DNA of 64,000 bases, from contig NZ_JACLZF010000001.1 in the NCBI RefSeq assembly GCF_014243345.1, positions 1,662,682-1,726,681 of the forward strand, given 5' to 3'. Below, piece after piece: positions 25,023 through 33,797 of this stretch (position 1 is the first letter of the stretch; each line of letters begins with the position of its first letter). The translations under genes and the position numbers were made by a program. The notes under the pieces were generated by a model. That model made no database searches. It saw nothing but the letters and a program-made list of their open reading frames with translations, and was not told the origin of the DNA. The stretch comes from Robiginitalea sp. SC105. GTDB lineage: Bacteria > Bacteroidota > Bacteroidia > Flavobacteriales > Flavobacteriaceae.

Positions 25023-26759
25023 ATGAAAAACTACCTCATCGTCCTTTTCGCTCTGCTGCTGGGGGTTTCCTGCGGGGAAACACCCGAAAAGGCACCGCCG
25101 GCAATCGCTGGCAAAACCTGGTGGAAAGAAGCGGTCATCTACCAGCTGTACCCCAGAAGCTTCAAGGATTCGGACGGGGACGGGGTGGGGGACCTCAACG
25201 GGATCATCCAGGAACTCGACTACCTGCAAAGCCTGGGGATTACTGCTATCTGGCTGAACCCCATCTACTCATCCCCCAATGCAGACAACGGGTACGACGT
25301 CAGCGATTACAGGGGCATCATGGAGGAGTTCGGGACGATGTCGGATTTTGACCGGATGCTGCAGGGTATGCACGAGCGCGGGATCCGCCTGATCATGGAC
25401 ATCGTGGTTAATCACAGCAGCGAGGAGCACCCCTGGTTCCTTTCGGCCAGGAGTTCCCGGGACAGCCCGTACCGGGACTATTACCATTGGTGGCCTGCCG
25501 AAAAAGGTGTCCCCCCTTACCGGTACAGCCTCTTCGATGCCACGGGCAACGCCTGGAAATTCGATTCCGTGACCAATGCCTATTACCTCCACTATTTTTC
25601 GGCCCAGCAGCCGGACCTGAAATGGGAAAACCCGGAGGTGCGCCAGGAAGTCTATGACATCATGACCTTCTGGGCGGAAAAAGGGGTGGACGGTTTCCGG
25701 CTGGACGCCTTCCAGTTCGCCGCCAAGGATACCACCTACCCCGAATTCCCCGAGGGCTTCGAGAAGGATTTTATCCAATACTACGCCATGCAGGACGGTT
25801 TGCACGGTTACCTGAAGGAAATGAACCGGGAGGTCCTGAGCCGGTACGATGTTATGAGCGTTTCGGAGGGGGCCGGTCGGAACTTTGAGGATGCCCACAT
25901 GCTGGTGGATGCGGATCGGGAGGAACTCGACATGGCCTATGCGTTCGAAGGGGTGGACATCCCGAAATACGAAGGGTACGACCTGGATACGATGAAGGAG
26001 GTATTTGGCCGGTGGGATGCGGAGTTCGCAACCCAAGGATGGCTTTCCATCTTCCTGGCCAACCACGACCAGGCACGCATGGTCAGCCGCTGGGGAGATG
26101 ACCGGCCGGAATTCCGGGATGCCTCTGCCAGCCTGCTTAATACGTTTATCCTCAGTATGCGGGGGACGCCCTACTGTTATTACGGGGACGAATTGGGCAT
26201 GACCAACATGGATATGGACAGCATTTCGGAATACAACGACATCGCGGCAATCAACGGCTATGAGAAGGCCCGGTCGGAGGGGGCGGATATGGCGGCATTC
26301 ATGGAACGCCTCAATTTCACCTCCAGGGACAATGGCCGGACCCCCATGCAGTGGACCGATGGCCCCCATGCCGGTTTTACAACCGGGGAACCCTGGCTGC
26401 CGGTCAACGAAAACAAAGACCGGATCAATGTCGCCCGTCAGGATACCCTGCCTGGTTCCGTACTGAACCATTTCCGAAAGCTCACCCGCCTGCGCAGGGA
26501 GAGCGACGTGCTCATCTACGGGGCCTATGAGCTGGTGGATGCCGGCAACCCGGATATATATGCATATACCCGTTCCCTGGGGGATGAGCAAGTGCTGGTC
26601 TTATTGAATTTCAGCTCTGAAGCGGCAGGTTATAGCTTGCCCGGCAGCCTGGTTCCCGGAAACCGGCTCATCGACAACTACGACCCGGATGCAATGGCCC
26701 CGCTGGATGCCGGGACCCTGCGCCCGTGGCAGGCGGTTATCTGCAAGTTGGGAAGGTAG
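25023..26759 (+). CDS. GH13 alpha-glucosidase/amylase-family lipoprotein
   Basis: A 578-residue exported lipoprotein (lipobox VSCGE, Cys at about 18) with a complete GH13 (beta/alpha)8 barrel. It shows VIYQLYPRSFKDSDGDGVGD with the Asp-rich Ca site, DIVVNHSS, the nucleophile Asp in GFRLDAF (about 226), the acid/base Glu in SVSEGAG (about 282), the transition-state Asp in LANHDQ (about 348) and a C-terminal beta domain. It resembles oligo-1,6-/alpha-glucosidases of the GH13 subfamilies that act on short alpha-glucans. It is not part of a susCD locus. ATG 25023 is chosen because it begins the signal peptide. Confidence 0.93.
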   Translation: MKNYLIVLFALLLGVSCGETPEKAPPAIAGKTWWKEAVIYQLYPRSFKDSDGDGVGDLNGIIQELDYLQSLGITAIWLNPIYSSPNADNGYDVSDYRGIMEEFGTMSDFDRMLQGMHERGIRLIMDIVVNHSSEEHPWFLSARSSRDSPYRDYYHWWPAEKGVPPYRYSLFDATGNAWKFDSVTNAYYLHYFSAQQPDLKWENPEVRQEVYDIMTFWAEKGVDGFRLDAFQFAAKDTTYPEFPEGFEKDFIQYYAMQDGLHGYLKEMNREVLSRYDVMSVSEGAGRNFEDAHMLVDADREELDMAYAFEGVDIPKYEGYDLDTMKEVFGRWDAEFATQGWLSIFLANHDQARMVSRWGDDRPEFRDASASLLNTFILSMRGTPYCYYGDELGMTNMDMDSISEYNDIAAINGYEKARSEGADMAAFMERLNFTSRDNGRTPMQWTDGPHAGFTTGEPWLPVNENKDRINVARQDTLPGSVLNHFRKLTRLRRESDVLIYGAYELVDAGNPDIYAYTRSLGDEQVLVLLNFSSEAAGYSLPGSLVPGNRLIDNYDPDAMAPLDAGTLRPWQAVICKLGR

Positions 26760-26787
26760 TAGCTGGCGGCCATCTGTCAGGTAGGGC

Positions 26788-26823
26788 AAAAAAAAGCCGC
26801 CCGGAATTCCGGGCGGCTTTTTT
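26788..26823. terminator. Bidirectional terminator between the GH13 gene and htpG
   Basis: A perfect palindrome GCCGCCCGG-AATT-CCGGGCGGC (26796-26817) has an A-run on the left and a T-run on the right, so it can end transcription of both convergent genes. Confidence 0.92.
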
Positions 26824-26840
26824 CGAAGGTCCGGGCCGGA

Positions 26841-28730
26841 TTATTTGACCATTTCGTAACTCCGCCGGATAAAGGCGGTAAGCGCCTCTCCCTTGAGCAA
26901 TCCCTTGGATAGCCGCGCCAGGTCCAGGGACTGGGAAATGAGGCGGCTACGCTTCTTGTCTGTTTTTGTGCCGAGGATTTCCCCCACCAGCGGGTGGTTC
27001 GTATTGACCACAAGGTTGTAGAGTTCCGGCATGTTGCCCATGCCGAACATGCCCCCGCCGGTCTGCTGCATCTCCTTCATGCGCCGCATGAACTCGGGTT
27101 CGGTAATCACAAAGGGTGCCTGGTCGCTGTCCATGGCCTCCAGCTGGACGGTATACGGGCTTTTTTCGCCCAGCACCTTTTCGATCTGCCCTTTGAGGGT
27201 TTCCTGTTCCTTATCCGACAATTTGGAGATGGCCGGTTCGTCCTTCCGGATCAGTTTGTCCAGGTGGTCGGCATCTACCCGTGCAAAGGAGATATCCTCC
27301 TTGCTGGTTTCGAGTTTCTGCATCAGGTGGGAAACGATCGGGCTGTCCATCAGGAGGATCTGATACCCCTTGGCCCGCGCGGCTTCAATGTATGCATGCT
27401 GCGCCTCGGTGTCCGAGGCATACAGCAGTACCCGCTTGCCATCCTTGTCGGTCTGGTGGTCTTTTACCTTTTCGATGAGTTCGTCAAAGGTGAAATAGTC
27501 GCCGTCCACCGTTGGGTAGAGTGCGAATGTATCCGCCTTTTCAAAAAATTTCTCATCTGAGAGCATCCCGTATTCGATGACGATCTTGATGTCGTTCCAC
27601 TTTTCCTCATAGGCTTTACGGTCGTCCTTGAAGAGAGAGGCCAGTTTGTCGGCCACTTTCCGGGAAATATAGGAGGATATCTTTTTGACTGCCCCGTCGG
27701 CCTGCAGGTAGGAACGGGAGACGTTCAGGGGGATATCCGGGGAGTCAATCACCCCGCGCAACATGGTAAGGAATTCCGGTACAATACCCTCGACGTTATC
27801 CGTAACAAATACCTGGTTCTGGTAAAGCTGGATGCGGTCCTTCTGCAGGTTGATGTCCCCGGTCAGTTTGGGGAAGTACAGGATGCCGGTCAGGTTAAAC
27901 GGGTAATCCACATTCAGGTGAATGTGGAAAAGCGGTTCCTCGAACTGCATCGGGTATAGTTCCCGATAGAATTTTTTGTAGTCGGCCTCCTCCAGATCCG
28001 TGGGCTTCTGGGTCCAGGCCGGGTTGGGGTTGTTGATGATGTTGTCCACTTCCCGGGTTGGAGCCGGATCGTCTTCCTTGGCGCCTTCCGGTTTGGGCAG
28101 GGTCTCTGTGCGGGTGCCGAATTTAATGGGCACCGGCATGAATTTGTTGTATTTGACAAGGAGTTCGCGAATGCGCGCCTCTTCCAGGAATTCCCGGGAA
28201 TCTTCGGCAATGTGCAGGATAATTTCGGTCCCCCGCTCCGTCCTTTTGCCTTTTTTGATGGTGAATTCCGGATTGCCTTCGCACACCCAGTGGACGGCGG
28301 GGACGTCCTCGCGATAGCTTTTTGTCAGGATCTCAACTTTTTCGGCCACCATAAAGGAGGAGTAAAACCCAAGGCCGAAGTGGCCGATGATTCCGGCCTC
28401 CTTGCCGGCCTCCTTATACTTGTCCAGGAATTCCCCTGCGCCTGAAAAAGCGACCTCGTTGATGTATTTCTCCACCTCATCCTTACTCATCCCGATCCCC
28501 TGGTCGATGATGTGCAACTTGTTCCCCTTCTTGTCGATTTTCACTTCGATAAGCGGATTGCCGTACTCCACTTCGGCCTCGCCGATGGAGGTCAGGTGTT
28601 TCAGTTTGAGGGTTGCGTCCGTAGCGTTGGAGATCAGTTCCCTCAGGAAGATCTCATGATCGCTGTACAGGAATTTCTTGATCAGCGGGAAAATGTTGTC
28701 GACGGAAACATTAATCTTACCAGATGCCAT
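26841..28730 (-). CDS. htpG: Molecular chaperone HtpG (Hsp90)
   Basis: A 629-residue bacterial Hsp90. The N-terminal GHKL ATPase motifs are LRELISNATDATLKL, IIDQGIGMSKDEV and IGHFGLGFYSSFMV; the middle domain has DINLQKDRIQLYQNQVFV and the catalytic Arg region PLNVSRSYLQ; the C-terminal dimer domain ends near RRSYEMVK. ATG 28730 (MASGKINVSVDNIFPLI) is the family start; an upstream in-frame codon adds 20 unrelated residues. The upstream region has TGTCA direct repeats that may be heat-shock elements. Confidence 0.97.
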   Translation of the reverse strand: MASGKINVSVDNIFPLIKKFLYSDHEIFLRELISNATDATLKLKHLTSIGEAEVEYGNPLIEVKIDKKGNKLHIIDQGIGMSKDEVEKYINEVAFSGAGEFLDKYKEAGKEAGIIGHFGLGFYSSFMVAEKVEILTKSYREDVPAVHWVCEGNPEFTIKKGKRTERGTEIILHIAEDSREFLEEARIRELLVKYNKFMPVPIKFGTRTETLPKPEGAKEDDPAPTREVDNIINNPNPAWTQKPTDLEEADYKKFYRELYPMQFEEPLFHIHLNVDYPFNLTGILYFPKLTGDINLQKDRIQLYQNQVFVTDNVEGIVPEFLTMLRGVIDSPDIPLNVSRSYLQADGAVKKISSYISRKVADKLASLFKDDRKAYEEKWNDIKIVIEYGMLSDEKFFEKADTFALYPTVDGDYFTFDELIEKVKDHQTDKDGKRVLLYASDTEAQHAYIEAARAKGYQILLMDSPIVSHLMQKLETSKEDISFARVDADHLDKLIRKDEPAISKLSDKEQETLKGQIEKVLGEKSPYTVQLEAMDSDQAPFVITEPEFMRRMKEMQQTGGGMFGMGNMPELYNLVVNTNHPLVGEILGTKTDKKRSRLISQSLDLARLSKGLLKGEALTAFIRRSYEMVK

Positions 28731-28774
28731 TTTTCTAAGTTTTGATATTCCAGTACTCAAAAAAAATACCAACC

Positions 28775-28797
28775 TGCCAGGAAGTGACAAACTGACA
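28775..28797 (-). promoter_or_regulatory. Putative heat-shock control element upstream of htpG
   Basis: On the minus strand, the direct repeat TGTCA-GTT-TGTCA (28797-28785) is followed after 5 nt by TGGCA (28779-28775), about 45 nt before the htpG ATG. The spacing is promoter-like, but the cognate factor cannot be named from the sequence. Confidence 0.35.
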
Positions 28798-28877
28798 CAA
28801 ATACCTCACATCTTGTCAAGAATTCATTTTTAACAAATTTTTGTGTTTAAAAAAGAACAACATAAGTTAAACGTTAT

Positions 28878-28885
28878 TATATTTG
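28878..28885 (+). promoter_or_regulatory. Orphan -7 box TATATTTG
   Basis: Exact TAnnTTTG match on the plus strand, with no annotated gene before the terminator at 28968. It is a candidate promoter for a small RNA or leaderless 43-residue peptide (ATG 28887). Confidence 0.4.
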
Positions 28886-29003
28886 AATGATTGCTTTCAA
28901 AAATGCTATGAAGAAGCACTTTGAATCAGTAATCAGTTTGTTTATTAATTGGTTAGGTTGTTTGAAGAGCGCGCTTTCAATTTTGAAGGCGCGCTTTTCT
29001 TTT
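28886..29003 (+). ncRNA. Candidate small RNA upstream of the TetR-ABC1 kinase operon
   Basis: Bounded by a -7 box at 28878-28885 and a strong intrinsic terminator ending near 29003, giving a transcript of about 115 nt that no known gene explains. An in-frame ATG at 28887 could encode a 43-residue peptide, but the reading frame continues through the terminator, so a non-coding role is more likely. Inference only. Confidence 0.4.
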
Positions 29004-29006
29004 TGC
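28968..29006 (+). terminator. Strong orphan intrinsic terminator
   Basis: A 13-bp stem AGCGCGCTTTCAA/TTGAAGGCGCGCT (one G-U pair) is followed by TTTTCTTTTT. It is oriented for plus-strand transcripts, yet the only plus-strand gene nearby starts downstream at 29076. Confidence 0.8.
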
Positions 29007-29047
29007 TATTTACAGTAATCTTAACACATAAAATGTCTTACAAATAG

Positions 29048-29055
29048 TAAATTTG
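29048..29055 (+). promoter_or_regulatory. -7 box TAAATTTG upstream of the TetR gene
   Basis: Exact TAnnTTTG match 20 nt before ATG 29076; TTAAC at 29021 lies roughly where a -33 element is expected. Confidence 0.55.
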
Positions 29056-29075
29056 TATAAACAAAAAATACTTTC

Positions 29076-29738
29076 ATGAGTGCAGCGAAAAAGAAGGCAC
29101 CTTCCCTGAATCGTCAAAAGGTTTTTACCGCATATATGACTTCCGTACTGGAAACAGGGCAGTTCCCGGCATCCGTATATAAATTCTGCAAGGAACTAGA
29201 GGTCGAGGAGTCTGAATTCTACCAGCTGTTCGGATCCCTCGAATCTGTCAGGGAACAGGTCTGGACAGAATTTTATGACCAAACGATCGGGCGCATCCAA
29301 AAGGACAAGAACTATGAAAGCTACTCCAACCGGGAGAAGTTCCTGAGTTTTTTCTATACGTTTTTTGAGATGCTGGCGCTCAACAGGTCCTATGTCCTTT
29401 TTGTCCTCGGGTCCGAGCCCAATCCGGCCCGGCAGTTACCCCAGCTGAGCGGGCTGCGGAAAAAAGTGCGGGGATTTGCCCGGGTCCTTATCGAAGAAGG
29501 CAATGAACAAAAGCAATCCCGGATCACCCAGCAACAGCCTGCCCTCTTTTCCGAGGGCGCCTGGGTACAGATGTTGTTCCTGCTGCGTTTCTGGATGAAA
29601 GACGATTCCGCCGGTTTCGAGAAAACGGATGTGGCCATTGAAAAATCTGTCAACACGATCTTTGACATCTTCGACAACACCCCCCTGGAACGGATTCTGG
29701 ATTTCGGCAAATTCCTGTATAAGGAGCACCAGTCCTGA
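29076..29738 (+). CDS. TetR-family-like regulator
   Basis: A 220-residue helical protein. The N-terminal about 60 residues (NRQKVFTAYMTSVLETGQFPASVYKFCKELEVEESEFYQLFGS) have the layout of a TetR helix-turn-helix, though more diverged than usual; the rest is an all-helical ligand-binding-like domain. It lies 7 nt before the ABC1 kinase gene with which it is clearly co-transcribed, so it may regulate this operon. Confidence 0.85.
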   Translation: MSAAKKKAPSLNRQKVFTAYMTSVLETGQFPASVYKFCKELEVEESEFYQLFGSLESVREQVWTEFYDQTIGRIQKDKNYESYSNREKFLSFFYTFFEMLALNRSYVLFVLGSEPNPARQLPQLSGLRKKVRGFARVLIEEGNEQKQSRITQQQPALFSEGAWVQMLFLLRFWMKDDSAGFEKTDVAIEKSVNTIFDIFDNTPLERILDFGKFLYKEHQS

Positions 29739-29745
29739 AACAACT

Positions 29746-31056
29746 ATGAAAACACTCGACCACATACCCGTTACCAAGATGGAACGCGCCGGGAAACTGG
29801 TGCAAACCGGGGTCAAACTGGGGGGCAACTACGTCAAATATTACGGCAAGAAACTCGTAAACCCGGCCATGGACCGGGAGGAACTGGATGCGGATAACGC
29901 CCGCGACGTCTATGACGGGCTCAAAAGCCTTAAAGGAAGTGCCCTGAAGGTGGCCCAGATGCTCAGCATGGAGAAAAACCTCCTTCCCAGGGCCTATGTG
30001 GAGCGTTTCTCCCTGGCGCAGTTCTCCGTACCTCCCCTGTCGGCCCCCCTGGTGCGGAAAACCTTCCGAAACTATTTCGGGGACTACCCGGAGGCGCTTT
30101 TTGACCGGTTCGAACCCGATTCGGTAAATGCGGCGAGTATTGGCCAGGTGCACCGGGCCTGGAAGGATGGAAAGCCACTGGCTGTAAAGATCCAGTACCC
30201 CGGCGTATCAGACAGTATCAGCAGCGACCTGGCCCTGGTAAAACCCATTGCCCTGCGCATGTTCAACCTGAGTGGGAAGGATTCGGACAAGTATTTCAAA
30301 GAAGTGGAGGAGAAGTTGCTGGAAGAGACGGATTACCTCCTGGAACTCCGGCAAAGCCAGACCATCACAAGAGCTTGCAGCCATATTACAGGGATGCAGT
30401 TCCCGGAATACTACCCTGAGTGGTCCTCCGAGCGCATTCTGACCATGGATTGGATGGAAGGCGAGCATTTGGGGGTTTTTACCAAAAAAACCTTTGACAG
30501 GGCCACTGGCGACCGGCTCGGACAGGCGCTCTGGGATTTTTATATGTATCAGATCCACGGGTTGCGAAAAGTTCACGCCGACCCCCATCCGGGAAATTTC
30601 CTGGTCGGGGGGGATGGCGGGCTGATCGCCATTGATTTCGGGTGCATCAAGGAGATCCCGGATAGTTTCTATACCCCGTATTTTGAATTGGCCCTGAAGG
30701 AGAATATTGAAAATGACGACATCCTTACCCGGAAGCTGGAGCAGCTTGAAATTCTGACCCCCTCGGACAGCCCGGAGGAACTCGCCTATTTCAAGGCGTT
30801 GTTCCGCGAAATGCTGGAATTATTCACCAGCCCTTTCAACGGGGAAGTGTTCGATTTCTCCTCGACGGAGTTCTGGGGGCGCATCGCCGATCTGAGCCAG
30901 CGGTATTCCCGGGACCCCCAGATCCGGAAGATGAATGCCAGCAGGGGTTCCCGCCATTTCCTGTATATCAACCGCACCTTTTTCGGACTGTACAACCTGC
31001 TTCACGACCTCCGGGCCCGGGTACGGGTCAACGACTACCGCAAATACCTAGACTAG
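29746..31056 (+). CDS. ABC1/UbiB (AarF) family atypical kinase
   Basis: A 436-residue ABC1/ADCK-UbiB protein-kinase-like enzyme. The KxGQ-like motif appears as LKGSALKVAQMLS (about 60-72), the Ala-rich loop as AASIGQVHRAW, the VAIK-type Lys in PLAVKIQYPG, the catalytic loop as HADPHPGNF and the metal motif as IDFGC. Such proteins support isoprenoid quinone synthesis or lipid homeostasis by ATPase activity. ATG 29746 follows the TetR stop by 7 nt. Confidence 0.93.
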   Translation: MKTLDHIPVTKMERAGKLVQTGVKLGGNYVKYYGKKLVNPAMDREELDADNARDVYDGLKSLKGSALKVAQMLSMEKNLLPRAYVERFSLAQFSVPPLSAPLVRKTFRNYFGDYPEALFDRFEPDSVNAASIGQVHRAWKDGKPLAVKIQYPGVSDSISSDLALVKPIALRMFNLSGKDSDKYFKEVEEKLLEETDYLLELRQSQTITRACSHITGMQFPEYYPEWSSERILTMDWMEGEHLGVFTKKTFDRATGDRLGQALWDFYMYQIHGLRKVHADPHPGNFLVGGDGGLIAIDFGCIKEIPDSFYTPYFELALKENIENDDILTRKLEQLEILTPSDSPEELAYFKALFREMLELFTSPFNGEVFDFSSTEFWGRIADLSQRYSRDPQIRKMNASRGSRHFLYINRTFFGLYNLLHDLRARVRVNDYRKYLD

Positions 31057-31142
31057 GCAAGCCCTGACAGGGCAAATGGCAGCCTCGTTATGGGAATATC
31101 CCCGCCTGCGCCGTCAGCTTTCCGATCCAGGGGGTCCGGCCG

Positions 31143-33578
31143 CTACCGCTTGCCTGCAGGGTCTGCCAGGCCGGGCTTCAGGTATTTTTCCAGCCAGCGG
31201 TCCTGTTCCCAGAGCAGGTGCAGGATGCTTTCCTTGGCGCGGTATCCGTGGCTCTCCCTGGGCAGCATCACCAGGCGGACGGTGGCCCCCAGCCCTTTCA
31301 GCGCATTGAAATAGCGCTCGCTCTGCATGGGGTAAGTGCCCGAATTGTTATCGGCTTCCCCGTGGATCAACAGCAGGGGGGTCTTCATTTTGTCGGCGTG
31401 CATGAACGGGGACATGGTGTAGTAGACCTCAGGGGCCTCCCAGTAATTCCGTTCCTCGCTCTGGAAGCCAAAGGGTGTCAGGGTCCTGTTGTAGGCGCCG
31501 CTGCGGGCGATCCCTGCGGCAAAGAGGTCCGAGTGGGACAGCAGGTTGGCCACCATAAAGGCCCCATAGCTGTGCCCTCCCACGGCTACGCGGTCCCGGT
31601 CAATATAGCCCATGGCGTCCACCGCATCAATGGCTGCCCGGGCATTGGCTACTAATTGTTTGCGGAAGCTGTCATTGGGCTGTTCCTCCCCTTCCCCGAT
31701 GATCGGGAAGGCGGCGTCGTCAAGCACCACATAGCCCCGGGCAACCCAGTAGATGGGGGAGCCCCAGTAAGGGTAGGTGAATTCATTTGGATTCTGTGTA
31801 TTCTGGGAGGCACTGTTCTTGTCCTTGAATTCCCGTGGGTAGGCCCAGAGGATCATCGGTTTCTTCTCCCCCGAGGCCGGATCGTATCCCACCGGGAGGT
31901 ACAGGGTCCCGCTGAGTTCCAGCCCGTCTTCCCGCTGGTAGGTGATTACCTCCTTGTGGACTTCCTGCAGGCTTTTGAAGGGGTTTTCGAAAAAGGTAAG
32001 CTGTTCGGGCCCCCGGCGGCGCACCACACTCCGGCTGTAGTAATTCGGGTAGTCGCTGGGGGACTCGATCTGCACGACCAGTTCGTCTTTTTCCGGCTTG
32101 TAGTCGATCAGGGTTTCCTTCCGGTCCTGCAACCGGGACTCGTAAAGGCGCGTGGTTTTCGCGGTTTCCAGGTCCATCCTGTCCAGGAACGGGAACTGCC
32201 CCTCTTCGGAATATCCGTCGCCGAGGAGGAAGGCCCGGCCGTTGCGGTCCAGCGCCAGTACCTGCCGGTTCATTTCATTGCGGCGGGTTACGAAGTCCCC
32301 CGGGTCGCTGTAACGGTCCTGGTAATTTCGGTCGAACAGCAGGGTGGGGGCTTCCGATGGGTCCGAGGGGTTGAAAAGATAGGTTTTGGTATTCCGGTCG
32401 TTCCACCAGTAATCACTGGCAATGGCCATCTTATCGGTTCCCCAGGTAATGCCGCTGAAGCGGTTCCGGGTTTTCAAAAGGGGCTTGCCGGGGCCGTCAA
32501 AGGGAGCCTCAAGCGTATATACCTGATCCCTGAAAGGCACTTCCACGGCCGGGTCCCCGCCGTCCAGTGCCTCCGCATACACGAGGGTGGCCGGTTGGTC
32601 GTCCCGCCAGCTGAGGTCGCGCATGCCGGTACGCTCGGCCATAAAACCTTTGGGAAGGTCCTCGATGAGCGGTACTTCCAGTACGGTCCGTACCAGGTCA
32701 CCCTGGCGGGTATAGATCGCAGTCCGGGAAGGGAACCGGCTGTAGGGTACCAGGTAGGAAAAGGGCTTTTCCACGGTCACCACCATGACGTAATTCCCAT
32801 CCGGGGAAAAACTGATCGTCCGGTACATGGCAGCATCCAGCCAATCCGAAACCGCGCCGTCCAGGGTAACCCGCCGGAGTTCGGAGCGAGCAAGTTGTTC
32901 AAAATTGAAGGCGTCGTCCGGGTTCTTGATCAGGTCCTGGTAGGTCCGGTTCTGGGCTTTTTTACCGTCGTTGGTGGCAATGGTGGGGCCCGAAGGAACT
33001 TTTTCGCTCCGGTCGATCAGCGCTTTCCGGTCGGCTGGCAGGGACTTCACAAGCAGGGATTGGCTGTCGCCGAACCAGTTGATGACATCCCGGAGGTTCG
33101 CGTTCAGGTCGGGTCCGGTTAGCTTCCGGGCCATCGCGCTGCCCAGGTCCACGACCCAGAGCTCCGCTCCGGAGTCTGTGGTGTGGGTCATTGCGAGTTT
33201 CTCCTGGTCGGGGGAAAGGCTGAAATCGGAAAGGCGCGGTTCCTCCGGCAGGCCGCTGACGGGCCTTGCGGTGGTTTCCCCGGGAACCTGGATTTCCAGG
33301 TTGTTGTAAAAGGTGGTGCGACTTCCCGTGTTGGTCATCGGGTTGATCCGGAGCCCGGCCAGTCGCAATTCCGGCTGTGACAATTCGGCGATGGTCTTGT
33401 AGGCGCTCCGGTAGAGGAGTACCATATAATCCCCGCTATCGGTCAACCATACATAGGGCGCCAGGGGGGCGTTGACCAGTTCCAGGATCTCTTCGGGGGG
33501 TTGCTGGTATTCCAGCTGGTCCTGCCCGGCTACCGGAAACAGGCAAAGGAAGGCGATAATGGCAAACAAATTTCTCAT
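31143..33578 (-). CDS. S9 family peptidase (prolyl oligopeptidase type), secreted
   Basis: An 811-residue exported serine peptidase: a signal peptide (FAIIAFLCLFPVAGQDQ), a long beta-propeller-like region (about 30-530; LSDFSLSPDQEKLAMT, SFSPDGNYVMV), then an alpha/beta hydrolase domain with GGHSYGAFM (catalytic Ser), LLIHGEADNNSG (Asp) and PRESHGYRAKE (His). The overall pattern matches S9 glutamyl-endopeptidase-like enzymes of Bacteroidota. ATG 33578 begins the signal peptide; the in-frame extension to 33644 lacks family features. Confidence 0.94.
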   Translation of the reverse strand: MRNLFAIIAFLCLFPVAGQDQLEYQQPPEEILELVNAPLAPYVWLTDSGDYMVLLYRSAYKTIAELSQPELRLAGLRINPMTNTGSRTTFYNNLEIQVPGETTARPVSGLPEEPRLSDFSLSPDQEKLAMTHTTDSGAELWVVDLGSAMARKLTGPDLNANLRDVINWFGDSQSLLVKSLPADRKALIDRSEKVPSGPTIATNDGKKAQNRTYQDLIKNPDDAFNFEQLARSELRRVTLDGAVSDWLDAAMYRTISFSPDGNYVMVVTVEKPFSYLVPYSRFPSRTAIYTRQGDLVRTVLEVPLIEDLPKGFMAERTGMRDLSWRDDQPATLVYAEALDGGDPAVEVPFRDQVYTLEAPFDGPGKPLLKTRNRFSGITWGTDKMAIASDYWWNDRNTKTYLFNPSDPSEAPTLLFDRNYQDRYSDPGDFVTRRNEMNRQVLALDRNGRAFLLGDGYSEEGQFPFLDRMDLETAKTTRLYESRLQDRKETLIDYKPEKDELVVQIESPSDYPNYYSRSVVRRRGPEQLTFFENPFKSLQEVHKEVITYQREDGLELSGTLYLPVGYDPASGEKKPMILWAYPREFKDKNSASQNTQNPNEFTYPYWGSPIYWVARGYVVLDDAAFPIIGEGEEQPNDSFRKQLVANARAAIDAVDAMGYIDRDRVAVGGHSYGAFMVANLLSHSDLFAAGIARSGAYNRTLTPFGFQSEERNYWEAPEVYYTMSPFMHADKMKTPLLLIHGEADNNSGTYPMQSERYFNALKGLGATVRLVMLPRESHGYRAKESILHLLWEQDRWLEKYLKPGLADPAGKR

Positions 33579-33797
33579 AGCGCAGTAGTTTTTGGTTGAA
33601 ACAGGGTGGGCCCGGGGGTACCGCCTGCCCTCCTGAGGATTCAAAAAGACGCCCTTAAGATACTAACTTCTGACCAACCGGCAGTCCCGGCAGACAGCCT
33701 GCAACTTTTTCTCCGGGATTTGGGCAAAAAAAACAAATATGGGTACCTTTACCTGCTGTCCCCGCCCGGACAGCTTCCAAACTAAACGGCATATCTC

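Larger units (their letters stand above)
28731..29075. other. 345-bp intergenic region between htpG and the TetR gene
   Basis: AT-rich region that holds the htpG control region (28775-28797), an orphan -7 box (28878-28885) with a possible small transcript ending in a strong terminator (28968-29006), and the -7 box of the TetR gene (29048-29055). A 43-codon frame runs from ATG 28887 to TAA 29018, but it crosses the terminator stem. Confidence 0.7.

Noticed and set aside
25269-26591. A 440-codon minus-strand frame opposite the GH13 gene
   Set aside because: The sense gene has all GH13 motifs; the antisense frame has none.
25023-26759. GH13 lipoprotein as part of a polysaccharide utilisation locus
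   Set aside because: No SusC/SusD pair or sugar regulator adjoins it; htpG follows in the opposite direction.
31656-33122. A 488-codon plus-strand frame opposite the S9 peptidase gene
   Set aside because: Antisense to a complete, motif-rich peptidase; no family features or promoter.
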